DNA from: Buchnera aphidicola (Aphis fabae)
GTDB taxonomy: Bacteria > Pseudomonadota > Gammaproteobacteria > Enterobacterales > Enterobacteriaceae
NCBI RefSeq assembly: GCF_009069125.1
Contig: NZ_CP042427.1
Span: 186,001-250,000, forward strand
Reading direction: 5' to 3'
DNA length: 64,000 nucleotides
Shown here: one piece after another, positions 10,175 through 20,424 of the stretch
Position numbering within the stretch: the stretch's first letter is position 1
Layout of the letters: every line of letters begins with the position of its first letter
Notes under the pieces: model-generated
The model's input: the letters and a program-made list of their open reading frames with translations, nothing else
What the model was told of the DNA's origin: nothing
The model's database searches: none
Translations under genes and position numbers: made by a program

Positions 10175-10495
10175 ATGTATGCAGTTTTTTTAAGTGGTGG
10201 TAAACAATATCGAGTTAAAAAAAACCAAGTCATTCAACTAGAAAAATTAAATTATCCGATAGGTTCAATATTTGAATTTAAAAATATTTTAATGATTTCA
10301 AATAAAGAAAAAACGAAAATAGGAAGTCCTTTTTTAAATGGAATTCAAGTTAAAGCTCACGTTGAAAATCATGGTAGAGCTAAAAAAATTAAAGTAATAA
10401 AATTTAATCGTCGAAAACATTATAAAAAACAGCAAGGTCATCGTCAATATTTTACTAATGTAAAAATTATAGATATTAATTATATAGAGAACTAA
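10175..10495 (+). CDS. rplU: 50S ribosomal protein L21
   Basis: L21 binds 23S rRNA in the large subunit. The frame is open from a TTG at 10163, but the ATG at 10175 ([14 protein letters not shown]) matches the family start and has GGAG at 10165-10168, six bases upstream. It has 106 residues (E. coli 103). The signature [15 protein letters not shown] is intact. rpmA begins one base after the stop, so the two are surely cotranscribed. In E. coli ispB lies divergently upstream; it is not here. Confidence 0.96.
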   Translation: MYAVFLSGGKQYRVKKNQVIQLEKLNYPIGSIFEFKNILMISNKEKTKIGSPFLNGIQVKAHVENHGRAKKIKVIKFNRRKHYKKQQGHRQYFTNVKIIDINYIEN

Positions 10496-10496
10496 A

Positions 10497-10751
10497 ATGG
10501 CACATAAAAAAGCTGGTGGTTCCACAAGGAACGGAAGAGATTCTAATGCTCAAAGATTAGGTGTAAAACGTTTTGGAGGTGAATTAGTATCAGCAGGTAG
10601 TATTATTGTAAGACAGAGAGGAACGAAATTTCATCCGGGGAAAAATGTAGGCTGTGGAAAAGATCACACTATTTTTGCAACTATTAAAGGAAAAATAGAA
10701 TTTAAAAAAAAAGGAATAAAAAAAAGAACATACATTAATATTATTAACTAA
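10497..10751 (+). CDS. rpmA: 50S ribosomal protein L27
   Basis: L27 sits near the peptidyl transferase centre, its N-terminal tail touching tRNA ends. The 84-residue product (E. coli 85) keeps the whole N-terminal tail [16 protein letters not shown] and the core [15 protein letters not shown]. It directly follows rplU and is followed by a strong terminator, so rplU-rpmA looks like a closed two-gene unit, with obgE separately initiated or reached by readthrough. Confidence 0.97.
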   Translation: MAHKKAGGSTRNGRDSNAQRLGVKRFGGELVSAGSIIVRQRGTKFHPGKNVGCGKDHTIFATIKGKIEFKKKGIKKRTYINIIN

Positions 10752-10782
10752 TAAAACGTTAAAAATTTGATGGTTTTTAAAA

Positions 10783-10813
10783 ACCCCTTTTTCTGAGGGG
10801 TATTATTTTTTTA
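10783..10813 (+). terminator. Rho-independent terminator after rpmA
   Basis: ACCCCT (10783-10788) pairs with AGGGGT (10796-10801) across a seven-base loop, followed by ATTATTTTTTT. A G/C-rich hairpin with a T tract stands out sharply in this AT-rich sequence. Confidence 0.85.
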
Positions 10814-10857
10814 TAAATAAAATCTTTTTTTAAAATTATACTTATTTTAACAAGTAA

Positions 10858-11868
<1,011 letters not shown>

Positions 11869-11935
11869 AATTTTTTTCTAATTTTATTTGTTTAATTTTT
11901 AGTTATTTAAAATATAAAATTATGACAAATAAATG

Positions 11936-11970
11936 AAAGAACTCGGTTTGTTACAAAAACCAAGTTCTTT
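11936..11970 (-). terminator. Hairpin between obgE and rpsI, likely rpsI terminator
   Basis: AAAGAACTCGGTTT (11936-11949) pairs with AAACCAAGTTCTTT (11957-11970). The one imperfect position is C opposite A on the plus strand, but G opposite U in the minus-strand RNA, so the stem is fully paired only in the rpsI transcript. The following T tract is weak (CATTTATTTG). Confidence 0.6.
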
Positions 11971-11993
11971 AAGATAAGTTTTATTACTGTATT

Positions 11994-12383
11994 TTAACGT
12001 TTAGAAAACTGTATACGTTTTCTAGATTTACGAAAACCTACTTTTTTTCGTTCTACTTGTCGTGAATCACGAGTGACGAATCCAGATTTTCTTAATTCAT
12101 TACGTAATAATTGATTATAATCAATTAAAGCACGAGTAATTCCTTGTCTAATTGCACCAGCTTGGCCAGAAATACCACCTCCTTTAACTGTAATATAAAT
12201 ATTAAAGTTATTTATCATATCTGTTAAAATTAATGGTTGACGAACAATCATACAAGAAGTTTCTCGACCAAAATAATCATTTAATAAACGTTTATTTACT
12301 ACTATTTGACCTGTCCCAGGTCTAAGAAAAACTCTAGCAGAAGAACTTTTACGACGACCAGTACCATAATTTTGAATTTTCAT
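11994..12383 (-). CDS. rpsI: 30S ribosomal protein S9
   Basis: S9 is a small-subunit protein whose C-terminal tail contacts P-site tRNA. It has 129 residues (E. coli 130) and keeps [28 protein letters not shown] and the basic tail ending RIQFSKR. It follows rplM by 23 bases in the conserved rplM-rpsI operon. A possible ribosome site AAGGG lies unusually far (about 17 bases) from the ATG, so translation may be coupled to rplM. Confidence 0.97.
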   Translation of the reverse strand: MKIQNYGTGRRKSSSARVFLRPGTGQIVVNKRLLNDYFGRETSCMIVRQPLILTDMINNFNIYITVKGGGISGQAGAIRQGITRALIDYNQLLRNELRKSGFVTRDSRQVERKKVGFRKSRKRIQFSKR

Positions 12384-12406
12384 AATATATTTTTAATATA
12401 CCCTTA

Positions 12407-12835
12407 TTAAATATTTAAAAACTGAGGACATTGTGCTATATGATTATGGTTTTCATCTGAAAAAACTTTTAATTTTTTAAACATTAAACGACCTAAAGGG
12501 CCTTTTGGTAACATACCCTTTACTGCAATTTCAATAATTTTTTCTGGATTTTTTTCCATAATTTCTGCAAATTTAAATTGTTTTATTCCACCAATATAAC
12601 CTGTATGATGATAATAAATTTTATTATTTTTCTTTTTTCCTGTAACTAATACTTTAGAAGCATTTAAAACTATAATATAATCTCCAATATCAAGATGTGG
12701 TGTATATTCAACTTTATGTTTTCCTCTAAGTCGTAAAGATAAAGCACTAGCAAATCTACCTAATACTTTATTAGTAGCATCAACATAAAACCAATCTCTT
12801 TTTATATTTTTTTCTTTAACTGAAAAAGTTTTCAT
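12407..12835 (-). CDS. rplM: 50S ribosomal protein L13
   Basis: L13 is an early-assembly large-subunit protein. The frame can be opened from a GTG at 12847, but that GTG is part of the ribosome binding site (AGTGAG); the ATG at 12835 gives [15 protein letters not shown] and 142 residues, the E. coli length. Conserved blocks: [33 protein letters not shown] and [19 protein letters not shown]. First gene of the rplM-rpsI operon. Confidence 0.97.
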   Translation of the reverse strand: MKTFSVKEKNIKRDWFYVDATNKVLGRFASALSLRLRGKHKVEYTPHLDIGDYIIVLNASKVLVTGKKKNNKIYYHHTGYIGGIKQFKFAEIMEKNPEKIIEIAVKGMLPKGPLGRLMFKKLKVFSDENHNHIAQCPQFLNI

Positions 12836-13154
12836 AAAATAACTCACTTTAAAATAATATATAGAAAAGAATACTATGATTAGAATTAATAAGATATAGT
12901 AAATATATTATCATCTATCAAACTTATTGAAACATTTTTAAAAATCAATAATTAATCTAATTAAATAAAATTTAATAATTATATTTTTAAAAATATTTAA
13001 TATTTTTTTTAAAAAACAACATATTTTTTAATATAGAAAATAGTATATTATATAATCTATTATTATTTTTTATATTAAAAAATTAATACTAATTAAATAA
13101 AAATATTTTATATTGATATAAAATATATTAGATATTTGATAGGTAAAATAAACT
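12836..13154. other. Divergent intergenic region, rplM/pheA, no gene seen
   Basis: About 319 bases of nearly pure A/T between the divergent rplM and pheA starts. It must carry both promoters. I looked for a pheL-type leader peptide rich in Phe codons followed by an attenuator hairpin, as upstream of E. coli pheA, and see neither; the one short ATG-led frame near 12875 has no Phe run. Confidence 0.6.
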
Positions 13155-14300
13155 ATGTTGTCTAAAAATGATTTATTAAATTTTCGTAATGAAATTAACA
13201 ATATTGATAAAAAAATAGTTATGTTGCTCTCGAAAAGAAAAAAATTAGTATTAAATATAGCTCAATCTAAAATACAAAATAACCAACCAATACGTGATAT
13301 AAATCGTGAAAAAAATTTGTTATCCAAGCTAACTAGTTTAGGCAAAGAAAAAAATTTAGATCCTGACTATATAATACGCTTATTCCAATTAATAATTGAA
13401 GAATCTATACTGACTCAAAAAACATTATTAAAAAAATTTCAAAACAAAAACAGTATAAATCAAAATATTATTTCGTTTCTTGGTCCAAAGGGCACTTATT
13501 CAGATATTGCTGTATCTCAATATGAAAAACAAAATTTAAAAAAATTTATTAAAAAAGAATGTTTAAATTTTAAAGAAGTTATTCAATTAGTTGAAAACAA
13601 TGAGTCAAATTATGCTATTTTACCCATAGAAAATAGTTGCTCGGGCCCTATTAACGAAATATTTAACATTTTAAAAAATACAAGTCTATTTATTGTCGGA
13701 GAAGTGAATGTTTTTATAGATCATTGTTTATTAGCATTAGAAAAAGTTGAGTTAAATATAATTAAAAAAATATATAGTCATTCTCAGCCATTTAAACAAT
13801 GTAGTAATTTTATTGGTCAATTTCCACATTGGAAAATCAAATATACTAACAGCACAACTGATGCAATTAAAAAAATTATTAAATATAGTAAAATTACTAA
13901 TGCTGTTTTAGGAAGTGAAATAGGAAGTCAAATTTATGGATTAAAAATTTTATGTAAAAATATATCAAATAAAAAAAATAACATAACAAGATTTGTTTGT
14001 TTATCGAAAACACCTCTTAAAATTCATTCACATATACAAGTAAAAACCACAATAATATTTACTCTAGAAAAAAAATCAAAAGAACTTTCTGAAATAATTT
14101 TAATTCTAGAACAAAAAAAAATAATTATAAAAATGTTAACTTTTTATAATACTAACAACGAAGAAAAAATATTTTATCTTGATATTGAAGAAAATTTATC
14201 ATCTAATACAATACACAATGTTCTTAAAAAAATTCAAAAAATTACTAAATTTATGAAAATATTAGGTTGCTATCCTATTGAAATTAAAAAACTATTTTAG
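13155..14300 (+). CDS. pheA: Bifunctional chorismate mutase/prephenate dehydratase
   Basis: PheA (P-protein) converts chorismate to prephenate and then phenylpyruvate, the route to phenylalanine. It has 381 residues (E. coli 386). Chorismate mutase occupies about residues 1-90 (RDINREKNLL, YIIRLFQLIIEESILTQ), prephenate dehydratase about 105-285 (FLGPKGTYSDIA, LPIENSCSGPINE, YSHSQPFKQC, ITRFVCLS), and an ACT-like regulatory domain follows. In that domain the E. coli Phe-binding motifs GALV and ESRP are replaced by KELS and TFYN, while the flanking KTTII and IFYLDIE are conserved. This predicts loss of feedback inhibition, fitting phenylalanine overproduction for the host. tyrA is not adjacent. 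Confidence 0.95.
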   Translation: MLSKNDLLNFRNEINNIDKKIVMLLSKRKKLVLNIAQSKIQNNQPIRDINREKNLLSKLTSLGKEKNLDPDYIIRLFQLIIEESILTQKTLLKKFQNKNSINQNIISFLGPKGTYSDIAVSQYEKQNLKKFIKKECLNFKEVIQLVENNESNYAILPIENSCSGPINEIFNILKNTSLFIVGEVNVFIDHCLLALEKVELNIIKKIYSHSQPFKQCSNFIGQFPHWKIKYTNSTTDAIKKIIKYSKITNAVLGSEIGSQIYGLKILCKNISNKKNNITRFVCLSKTPLKIHSHIQVKTTIIFTLEKKSKELSEIILILEQKKIIIKMLTFYNTNNEEKIFYLDIEENLSSNTIHNVLKKIQKITKFMKILGCYPIEIKKLF

Positions 14301-14412
14301 TTATAAATTCATTAAATATTTACATACTAAAAATATTTTAAAAATTCACTAAAATATTATTAATTTTCACGTTTTAAATACTTTAATATTAATTGATGAA
14401 AGAGTAAGGAAT

Positions 14413-15765
14413 ATGTTTAGTAGCTTAACTGAACGTCTCTCAAAAAGTTTACGTAATATCATTAATAAAGGAAGACTTACAGAAGAAAATATTAAGGATA
14501 CTATAAGAGAAGTAAGAAAAGCATTGTTAGAAGCCGATGTTACATTATCAGTAATAAAAACATTTATAAAAAATGTTACAAAAAAATCAATTGGTTATGA
14601 AATTAATAAAAGTCTTACTCCTGGTCAGGAATTTATAAAAATTGTACGAAATGAATTAATTTTAGCTATGGGTGAAAAAAATAATGATTTAAACCTATCT
14701 ATTCGACCACCAGCAGTGATATTAATAGTTGGTTTACAAGGAGTAGGAAAAACTACTACTGTAGCAAAAATAGCTAAATGGATACAAAATAAATACAAAA
14801 AAAAAATACTTATTACATCTACTGATGTTTATCGTGCTGCTGCAATAAAGCAACTTGAAATTTTATCTAATCAAATTAATATACATTTTTATTCATCTGA
14901 TATTAATCAAAAACCAATTAATATAACAGAAAAAGCAATTAAATATGCTCAACTAAAATTATATGATGTTTTATTAATAGATACAGCAGGACGTTTACAT
15001 ATCGATGAAATAATGATGGATGAAATACAACAAATACAAAATTTTTCTAAACCTATTGAAACATTATTAGTAGTAGACTCAATGATGGGTCAAGATGCAA
15101 TTAACATGGCTAAAAGTTTTAACCAATATTTATCTATATCAGGTATTATATTAAGTAAAACTGATAGTGATTCTAGAAGTGGAATTGCATTATCAATGCG
15201 TTATATTACTGGAAAGCCTATTAAATTTATAGGAACAGGAGAAAAACTAACAAACTTAGAAATATTTCATCCAGAACGTATGGCTGATAAAATTTTAGGC
15301 ATGAATAAAGTTATATCAATTATTAAAGATATTGAAGAAAAAATTAATCAATCTAATTTAAAAAATTTAACTAAAAAACTTAAACAAGGCCATGATTTTA
15401 ATTTAAATGATTTTTTGATTCAAATAAAAGAAATGAAAAAAATGGGAGGTTTAAACTATTTTATAGATAAGTTTGCAAATAACAAAATGATATCTAATAA
15501 TTCATTATTAGGAAATGATGAAAATACTTTAAATAAAATTGAAGCAATAATATACTCAATGACACCTAAAGAAAGAAATAACCCAATGATCATCAAAGGT
15601 TCTCGTAAACGTAGAATTGCTTTAGGATCTGGAACAAAAATTCAAGATATCAATAAATTATTAAAAAATTTTGATAATATAAAAAAAATTATGAAAAAAA
15701 TTAAAAATAACGGAATTGGAAAAATTGTTCGTAATATAAAAAATATATTACCTAAAAACTTTTAA
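14413..15765 (+). CDS. ffh: Signal recognition particle protein Ffh
   Basis: Ffh is the SRP54 homologue that with 4.5S RNA targets nascent membrane proteins to FtsY and SecYEG. It has 450 residues (E. coli 453). N domain first, then the G domain with GLQGVGKTT, DVYRAAAIKQL, LIDTAGRLHID, SKTDSDSRSG and GTGEK; the Met-rich M domain ends the protein, including the RNA-binding segment SMTPKER and GSRKRRIALGSG. AAGGA lies just upstream of the start. In E. coli ffh also neighbours the rpsP operon. Confidence 0.97.
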   Translation: MFSSLTERLSKSLRNIINKGRLTEENIKDTIREVRKALLEADVTLSVIKTFIKNVTKKSIGYEINKSLTPGQEFIKIVRNELILAMGEKNNDLNLSIRPPAVILIVGLQGVGKTTTVAKIAKWIQNKYKKKILITSTDVYRAAAIKQLEILSNQINIHFYSSDINQKPINITEKAIKYAQLKLYDVLLIDTAGRLHIDEIMMDEIQQIQNFSKPIETLLVVDSMMGQDAINMAKSFNQYLSISGIILSKTDSDSRSGIALSMRYITGKPIKFIGTGEKLTNLEIFHPERMADKILGMNKVISIIKDIEEKINQSNLKNLTKKLKQGHDFNLNDFLIQIKEMKKMGGLNYFIDKFANNKMISNNSLLGNDENTLNKIEAIIYSMTPKERNNPMIIKGSRKRRIALGSGTKIQDINKLLKNFDNIKKIMKKIKNNGIGKIVRNIKNILPKNF

Positions 15766-15813
15766 AATATACCACAATAATTTTATTACTTAAAAAATTT
15801 AAAGGAAAAAAAA

Positions 15814-16071
15814 ATGGTAAAAATTCGGTTAGCTCGATATGGAAATAAAAAACGTCCGTTTTATAAAGTAGTAGCTGCAGATAGCCGTTTTTCTAGAGAT
15901 GGTCGTTTTATTGAACGATTAGGTTACTTTAATCCAGGATCTAAAGACACAACTACTTCTATTAAATTAAATATCGATCGTATTATATATTGGCAAAAAA
16001 ATGGAGCAAAACTTTCAGAACGATCAAAAAAATTAATTAAATTATTTAAAAAAAATGAGGGGATATTATAA
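15814..16071 (+). CDS. rpsP: 30S ribosomal protein S16
   Basis: S16 is a small-subunit assembly protein. The 85-residue product (E. coli 82) begins [17 protein letters not shown], the family signature, with [11 protein letters not shown] following. AAAGGA precedes the ATG. It heads the rpsP-rimM-trmD-rplS operon. Its TAA stop (16069-16071) overlaps the probable rimM start codon by two bases. Confidence 0.97.
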   Translation: MVKIRLARYGNKKRPFYKVVAADSRFSRDGRFIERLGYFNPGSKDTTTSIKLNIDRIIYWQKNGAKLSERSKKLIKLFKKNEGIL

Positions 16072-16598
16072 ATACCAAATTAAATACTCTAATTGATCCG
16101 ATTTTAGTAGGAAAAATTGGAAAAGTTTATGGAATATTAGGTTGGATGAATTTTTTTTCTTTTACCGAAACTAAAGAAAAAATATTTAGTTATCTTCCAT
16201 GGTTTATCTTAAAAAATAAAAAATGGGACATTATTAAATTAAAAAATTGGAAACAACATAATAGTCATTTTATTATTCAAATTAATAATATTATCGATCG
16301 ATCTCTTGCTAGCACATGGACTAACACTGATATTTTTATCGATAAAAATCAACTTCCAAAACTTTATCCAGATGAATACTACTGGAATGATATTATTAAA
16401 TGTAAAGTATTCAACACAACAAGTAAATATTTAGGGAGAGTAATTAATTTAATTAGTAATAAATATAATGATATTCTTCTTATACACAATGAATTAAAAA
16501 AAAATAATATAAAAAAAATAATGATTCCATTTATTAATAAAAAAATAGTAAAAAATATAGACATTCAAAATAAAATTATAATCGTCAAATGGAATTAG
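16068..16598 (+). CDS. rimM: Ribosome maturation factor RimM, probable AUA start
   Basis: RimM assists 30S maturation by binding S19. The first ATG in frame is at 16146, but the codons upstream still encode the family N terminus ([19 protein letters not shown], matching E. coli VDPIVLGKMGSSYGIRGW), so translation must begin earlier. No ATG, GTG or TTG is available between that conserved block and the upstream ribosome site; GAGG at 16057-16060 is seven bases from ATA at 16068, which overlaps the rpsP stop as ATAA. An ATT at 16065 is the alternative. From 16068 the protein has 176 residues (E. coli 182); the C-terminal PRC domain has [16 protein letters not shown]. Confidence 0.85.
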   Translation: MNTKLNTLIDPILVGKIGKVYGILGWMNFFSFTETKEKIFSYLPWFILKNKKWDIIKLKNWKQHNSHFIIQINNIIDRSLASTWTNTDIFIDKNQLPKLYPDEYYWNDIIKCKVFNTTSKYLGRVINLISNKYNDILLIHNELKKNNIKKIMIPFINKKIVKNIDIQNKIIIVKWN

Positions 16599-17374
16599 AA
16601 CATGATATCTCAATTAAAAAAAAAGATAATCAAACATTAATATCATTTTATATCATCACTATATTTCCAGAAATGTTTTTTTCAATTTCAAATTATGGAG
16701 TAACTGGAAAAGCAATTCAAAAAAAAATTATTACTCTTGATTGTTTAAACCCAAGAGATTTTGCTCAAAATAAATATAAATCTATAGACGATCGTCCTTA
16801 CGGAGGAGGACCCGGAATGTTAATGAGTGTTAAACCATTATATTTATCAATTAAATATGCACAATCTTTATTAAAAAATGCAACAGTTATTTATTTGTCT
16901 CCACAAGGAATGAAATTAAACCAAACTAATATTTTTCAATTAATTAAAAAGAAAAAAATTATTTTTGTATGTGGTAGATACGAAGGAATAGATCAAAGAA
17001 TTATTGATTCTTTAATAGATGAAGAATGGTCAATAGGAGATTATGTACTGACTGGTGGAGAACTTGCAGCAATGGTGATAATAGATGCTATTGCTAGATT
17101 TATTCCTGGTGTTATTAATACAATTAAATCAGTAGAAAAAGAATCTTTTTATAATAACTTACTTGATTATCCACATTACACTAGGCCAAAAAAGATTTAT
17201 GATATGACAGTTCCGGAAGTATTACTTTCTGGTAATCATAATCAAATTCGTTTATGGCGTTTAAAAAAATCTTTAGAAAAAACTCTAAAAAAACGACCAG
17301 ATTTATTAGAAGAAAAAATTTTAAAAAAAGAAGAAAAAATAATTTTAAGCACATTTAAAAAAAATAAAAAATAA
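16589..17374 (+). CDS. trmD: tRNA (guanine37-N1)-methyltransferase
   Basis: TrmD makes m1G37 in tRNAs reading CNN and GGG-type codons, preventing frameshifting. It has 261 residues (E. coli 255) and shows the SPOUT trefoil-knot signatures: DDRPYGGGPGMLM, VCGRYEGIDQRI and EWSIGDYVLTGGELAAM. The ATG at 16589 overlaps the end of rimM by 10 bases and gives an N terminus about 15 residues longer than E. coli; no nearer ATG exists before the conserved IITIFPEMF. Confidence 0.96.
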   Translation: MELEHDISIKKKDNQTLISFYIITIFPEMFFSISNYGVTGKAIQKKIITLDCLNPRDFAQNKYKSIDDRPYGGGPGMLMSVKPLYLSIKYAQSLLKNATVIYLSPQGMKLNQTNIFQLIKKKKIIFVCGRYEGIDQRIIDSLIDEEWSIGDYVLTGGELAAMVIIDAIARFIPGVINTIKSVEKESFYNNLLDYPHYTRPKKIYDMTVPEVLLSGNHNQIRLWRLKKSLEKTLKKRPDLLEEKILKKEEKIILSTFKKNKK

Positions 17375-17414
17375 AAATATAATTAATTTATAATGATTTG
17401 ATTTAGAGGTAAAA

Positions 17415-17762
17415 ATGATAAATATAATTCGGAAAATAGAAGAAGAACAACTCAAAAAAAATATACCTAATTTTCGTCCTGGAGATACAGTAGAAGTAAA
17501 AGTATGGGTAATTGAAGGAACTAAAAAACGTTTACAATCTTTTGAAGGAATAGTAATTGCAATAAAAAATCGGTTTTTAAATTCATCCTTCACTGTTCGT
17601 AAAATTTCAAATGGAGAGGCTGTAGAACGAGTCTTTCAAACTCATTCTTACAATATTGATGATATTATTATTAAAAGAAAAGGATTAGTGAGAAAAGCAA
17701 AATTATATTATCTTAGAACACGGACTGGAAAATCTGCTAGAATTAAAGAAAAAATTAAATAA
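17415..17762 (+). CDS. rplS: 50S ribosomal protein L19
   Basis: L19 lies at the subunit interface. It has 115 residues, the E. coli length, with [28 protein letters not shown] and the C-terminal [24 protein letters not shown] precedes the ATG. Last gene of the rpsP operon, followed by a hairpin shared with the convergent tldD. Confidence 0.97.
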   Translation: MINIIRKIEEEQLKKNIPNFRPGDTVEVKVWVIEGTKKRLQSFEGIVIAIKNRFLNSSFTVRKISNGEAVERVFQTHSYNIDDIIIKRKGLVRKAKLYYLRTRTGKSARIKEKIK

Positions 17763-17785
17763 ATTTATTTTTAAAAAAATTAATA

Positions 17786-17813
17786 TGCAGTCACGACGTT
17801 ATTCTTGACTGCA
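17786..17813. terminator. Bidirectional terminator hairpin between rplS and tldD
   Basis: TGCAGTCA (17786-17793) and TGACTGCA (17806-17813) form a perfect 8-bp stem with a 12-base loop between two convergent genes. In the plus direction it is followed by CTAATATACTTTTTA, in the minus direction by TATTAATTTTTTT, so it can serve both transcripts, the minus one better. Confidence 0.7.
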
Positions 17814-17848
17814 CTAATATACTTTTTATATATTATTTTTTTAAAACA

Positions 17849-19303
17849 CTAAACAGTTCCACCTATAGTTAATTTATCTATTTTAATAGAAGGTTGTCCT
17901 ATTCCTACAGGAATATTTTGACCTTCTTTACCACACATTCCCATACCTTGATCCATTTTCAAGTCATTTCCAACCATAGATATTTTTTGCATAACTTCTA
18001 TACCAGACCCTATTAACGTAGTGTTTTTAATTGGAGTAGAAATCTTTCCTTTTTTTACTAAATATGCTTCTGATGTTGAAAAAACAAATTGTCCAGAAGT
18101 GATATCTACTTGACCACCTGAAAAATTTACAGCATATATTCCATAATCAATACTTTTAATAATATCTTCTATTTTCGATATACCAGATAACATATATGTA
18201 TTAGTCATCCTCGGCATTGGTAAATGAGAATAAGATTCACGACGACCATTACCAGTGGATTCACTTCCCATTAAACGAGCATTAAGTTTATCTTGCATAT
18301 ACTTCTTTAAAATTCCGTTTTCAATTAATATATTATGTTGTCCTAAAACTCCTTCATCGTCAATATTTAATGATCCACGTTGATTTTTTATTGTTCCATC
18401 ATCAATTATAGTACATAACTCTGAAGCAACTTTTTTTCCAATCATGTTAGTAAATACTGATGTTCCTTTTCTATTAAAATCACCTTCTAAACCATGTCCT
18501 ATAGCTTCATGTAGTAAAACACCAGGCCAACCAGATCCTAAAACAACTGGGAAAGTGCCAGAAGGAGCTTCTTTTGAAGATAAATTTAATAATGCTATTC
18601 GAACTGCTTCTTTAGTCCAATAATCAATTCTGACTTCTTCTAAAAAATCATCTTTATTTAAGAAAAAATTATAATTAGTACGACTTCCTCCTCCACTTCG
18701 ACCTCGTTCTATTTTACCACGTTCTTCAACTAAAACAGTCACTGAAAATTCTACTAATGGTCTTATATCTGTAGCTAAGTTTCCATCAGTAGATGCAACT
18801 AAAATTTTTTCATAAGATCCACTTAAAGTAGCATTTACTTGTACGACACGATTATCAAAATTACGAGCAATATGATCTACTCTATAAAGTAAATTAATTT
18901 TTTCACTAGAAGTGAATTTTTCTAATGGATTTACAATATCATAAAAAGAACATTTTTTTTGTTCTATAAATATTTGTGGTTTTATTTTTTTTTCTTTACG
19001 ATCAATTATACTTTTTGCCATTTGAGCACTTTTTCTTACAGAATTTATCGATATTTGATCTGTATATGAAAACCCGGTTTTTTCTCCAGAAATAGCTCTA
19101 ACACCCACACCTTGATCGAAATGATAAAATCCTTCTTTAATAATTCCATTTTCTAAAACCCAAGATTCACAAATACGTGATTGAAAATATAAATCTCCGT
19201 AATCTAAATTATGAGTAGAGATATCTTCCAATATTTCAGAAAGATCTTGACGACTTAATTTATTTGAAGTTAATAAAGACTCACTAACTAATTCCAATGT
19301 CAT
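17849..19303 (-). CDS. tldD: Metalloprotease TldD
   Basis: TldD with TldE (PmbA) forms a heterodimeric zinc protease that in E. coli processes the microcin B17 precursor and degrades unfolded peptides. The protein has 484 residues (E. coli 481). The zinc site is [43 protein letters not shown] and [10 protein letters not shown] are further family blocks. Its partner gene is not in this window. Why a reduced symbiont keeps it is not obvious from the sequence. Confidence 0.95.
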   Translation of the reverse strand: MTLELVSESLLTSNKLSRQDLSEILEDISTHNLDYGDLYFQSRICESWVLENGIIKEGFYHFDQGVGVRAISGEKTGFSYTDQISINSVRKSAQMAKSIIDRKEKKIKPQIFIEQKKCSFYDIVNPLEKFTSSEKINLLYRVDHIARNFDNRVVQVNATLSGSYEKILVASTDGNLATDIRPLVEFSVTVLVEERGKIERGRSGGGSRTNYNFFLNKDDFLEEVRIDYWTKEAVRIALLNLSSKEAPSGTFPVVLGSGWPGVLLHEAIGHGLEGDFNRKGTSVFTNMIGKKVASELCTIIDDGTIKNQRGSLNIDDEGVLGQHNILIENGILKKYMQDKLNARLMGSESTGNGRRESYSHLPMPRMTNTYMLSGISKIEDIIKSIDYGIYAVNFSGGQVDITSGQFVFSTSEAYLVKKGKISTPIKNTTLIGSGIEVMQKISMVGNDLKMDQGMGMCGKEGQNIPVGIGQPSIKIDKLTIGGTV

Positions 19304-19468
19304 TTGAACTCACTTGTATATTTAAAATATTATTATATTTACATTATAAAATATAAAAATAAAAAATAAAAAATATTTTTTATAAAAATATTATATAATC
19401 TTAAAAATTTATTATAAAATGTAATTTTAAACTTTTTAAATGAATTTTATTATCATATTGAGCTAAAA

Positions 19469-19924
19469 ATGAAAAAAAAAATAAATGTTTTACTAATAAA
19501 TGGGCCTAATCTAAATCTTTTAGGCACTAGAGAGCCAGATATATATGGAAATCATACTTTACTAGATTTGATAAATAACTTAACAAAAAAATCAGAAAAA
19601 TTAAATATATTATTAAGTCATATACAGTCTAATGCAGAACATATATTAATTGAAAAAATACACTCTGCTAAAGAAAACAATATTGATTATATTATAATTA
19701 ATCCTGCTGCTTTTACGCATACTAGTATAGCATTAAGAGATGCACTAATTTCTATTTCTATACCATTTATTGAAGTTCATATTTCTAACATTTATAGTAG
19801 AGAAAACTTTCGCTCTCATTCATGGTTTTCTGATGTTTCTCAAGGTGTAATTTCAGGATTAGGTTTAGAAGGTTACTATTGGGCATTAAAAACAATATCT
19901 AAAAGATGTTTAATAAAAAAATAA
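19469..19924 (+). CDS. aroQ: 3-dehydroquinate dehydratase, type II
   Basis: AroQ makes 3-dehydroshikimate, the third step to chorismate and hence to phenylalanine and tryptophan. It has 151 residues. Type II features are clear: [18 protein letters not shown] with catalytic Tyr26, the segment [13 protein letters not shown] with the catalytic His, and [22 protein letters not shown]. coli uses the unrelated type I enzyme AroD; type II is common in other gammaproteobacteria, where aroQ often precedes accBC and lies near fis, which is also the neighbour here, although convergent. Confidence 0.95.
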   Translation: MKKKINVLLINGPNLNLLGTREPDIYGNHTLLDLINNLTKKSEKLNILLSHIQSNAEHILIEKIHSAKENNIDYIIINPAAFTHTSIALRDALISISIPFIEVHISNIYSRENFRSHSWFSDVSQGVISGLGLEGYYWALKTISKRCLIKK

Positions 19925-19939
19925 AATTTACTATAATTT

Positions 19940-19976
19940 TTGCACCTTCTTTATTATAAATGTATAGAAAGTGCAA
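19940..19976. terminator. Hairpin between convergent aroQ and fis
   Basis: TTGCAC-C-TTCT (19940-19950) pairs with AGAA-A-GTGCAA (19966-19976). The C/A mismatch becomes a G-U pair in the minus-strand RNA. Neither side has a convincing T tract, so efficiency as a terminator is uncertain. Confidence 0.45.
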
Positions 19977-20008
19977 TCAAATCTAAAATCTATAAAAATT
20001 TTAAAAAA

Positions 20009-20308
20009 TTAATTCATACCGTATTTTTTTAATTTTTTTCTTAAAGTACTACGATTTATACCCATCATTAAAGCAGCTTTTGTTTGGTTACCACGTGTAT
20101 ACCGCATAATTACATCTAATAATGGCTGTTCAAGTTCAGATAATATTAATGGATATAAATTATTGATATATTTAGTATTATCTAAATCTAATAAATAATT
20201 TTCTAAAGATTTTTTAACTAATAAACGTAAAGGTTTTTTTATAAATTTGTCTTGATTATTTTTAGTATCATTTACTAAAAATTTTGTATCTATTAAATTT
20301 TCTGGCAT
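20009..20308 (-). CDS. fis: Nucleoid-associated DNA-binding protein Fis
   Basis: Fis bends DNA and regulates rRNA and many growth-phase genes. It has 99 residues (E. coli 98). The C-terminal helix-turn-helix half, from [18 protein letters not shown] to [10 protein letters not shown], is nearly identical to E. coli; the N-terminal half is diverged. In E. coli it is cotranscribed with dusB, which is missing here. It is one of very few regulators in the window. Confidence 0.96.
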   Translation of the reverse strand: MPENLIDTKFLVNDTKNNQDKFIKKPLRLLVKKSLENYLLDLDNTKYINNLYPLILSELEQPLLDVIMRYTRGNQTKAALMMGINRSTLRKKLKKYGMN

Positions 20309-20424
20309 AAAATTATCAACTCTTTAATCTTTTGTATATTTTAAATAACATTAAGATTATTAAAAATTAAAATATATTCTATACAAAAATAATATATTTT
20401 ATTATATAGAATATTTTATAGTTA

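Noticed and set aside
12836-13154. pheL leader peptide and attenuator upstream of pheA
   Set aside because: No Phe-rich leader frame and no G/C hairpin with a T tract is present.
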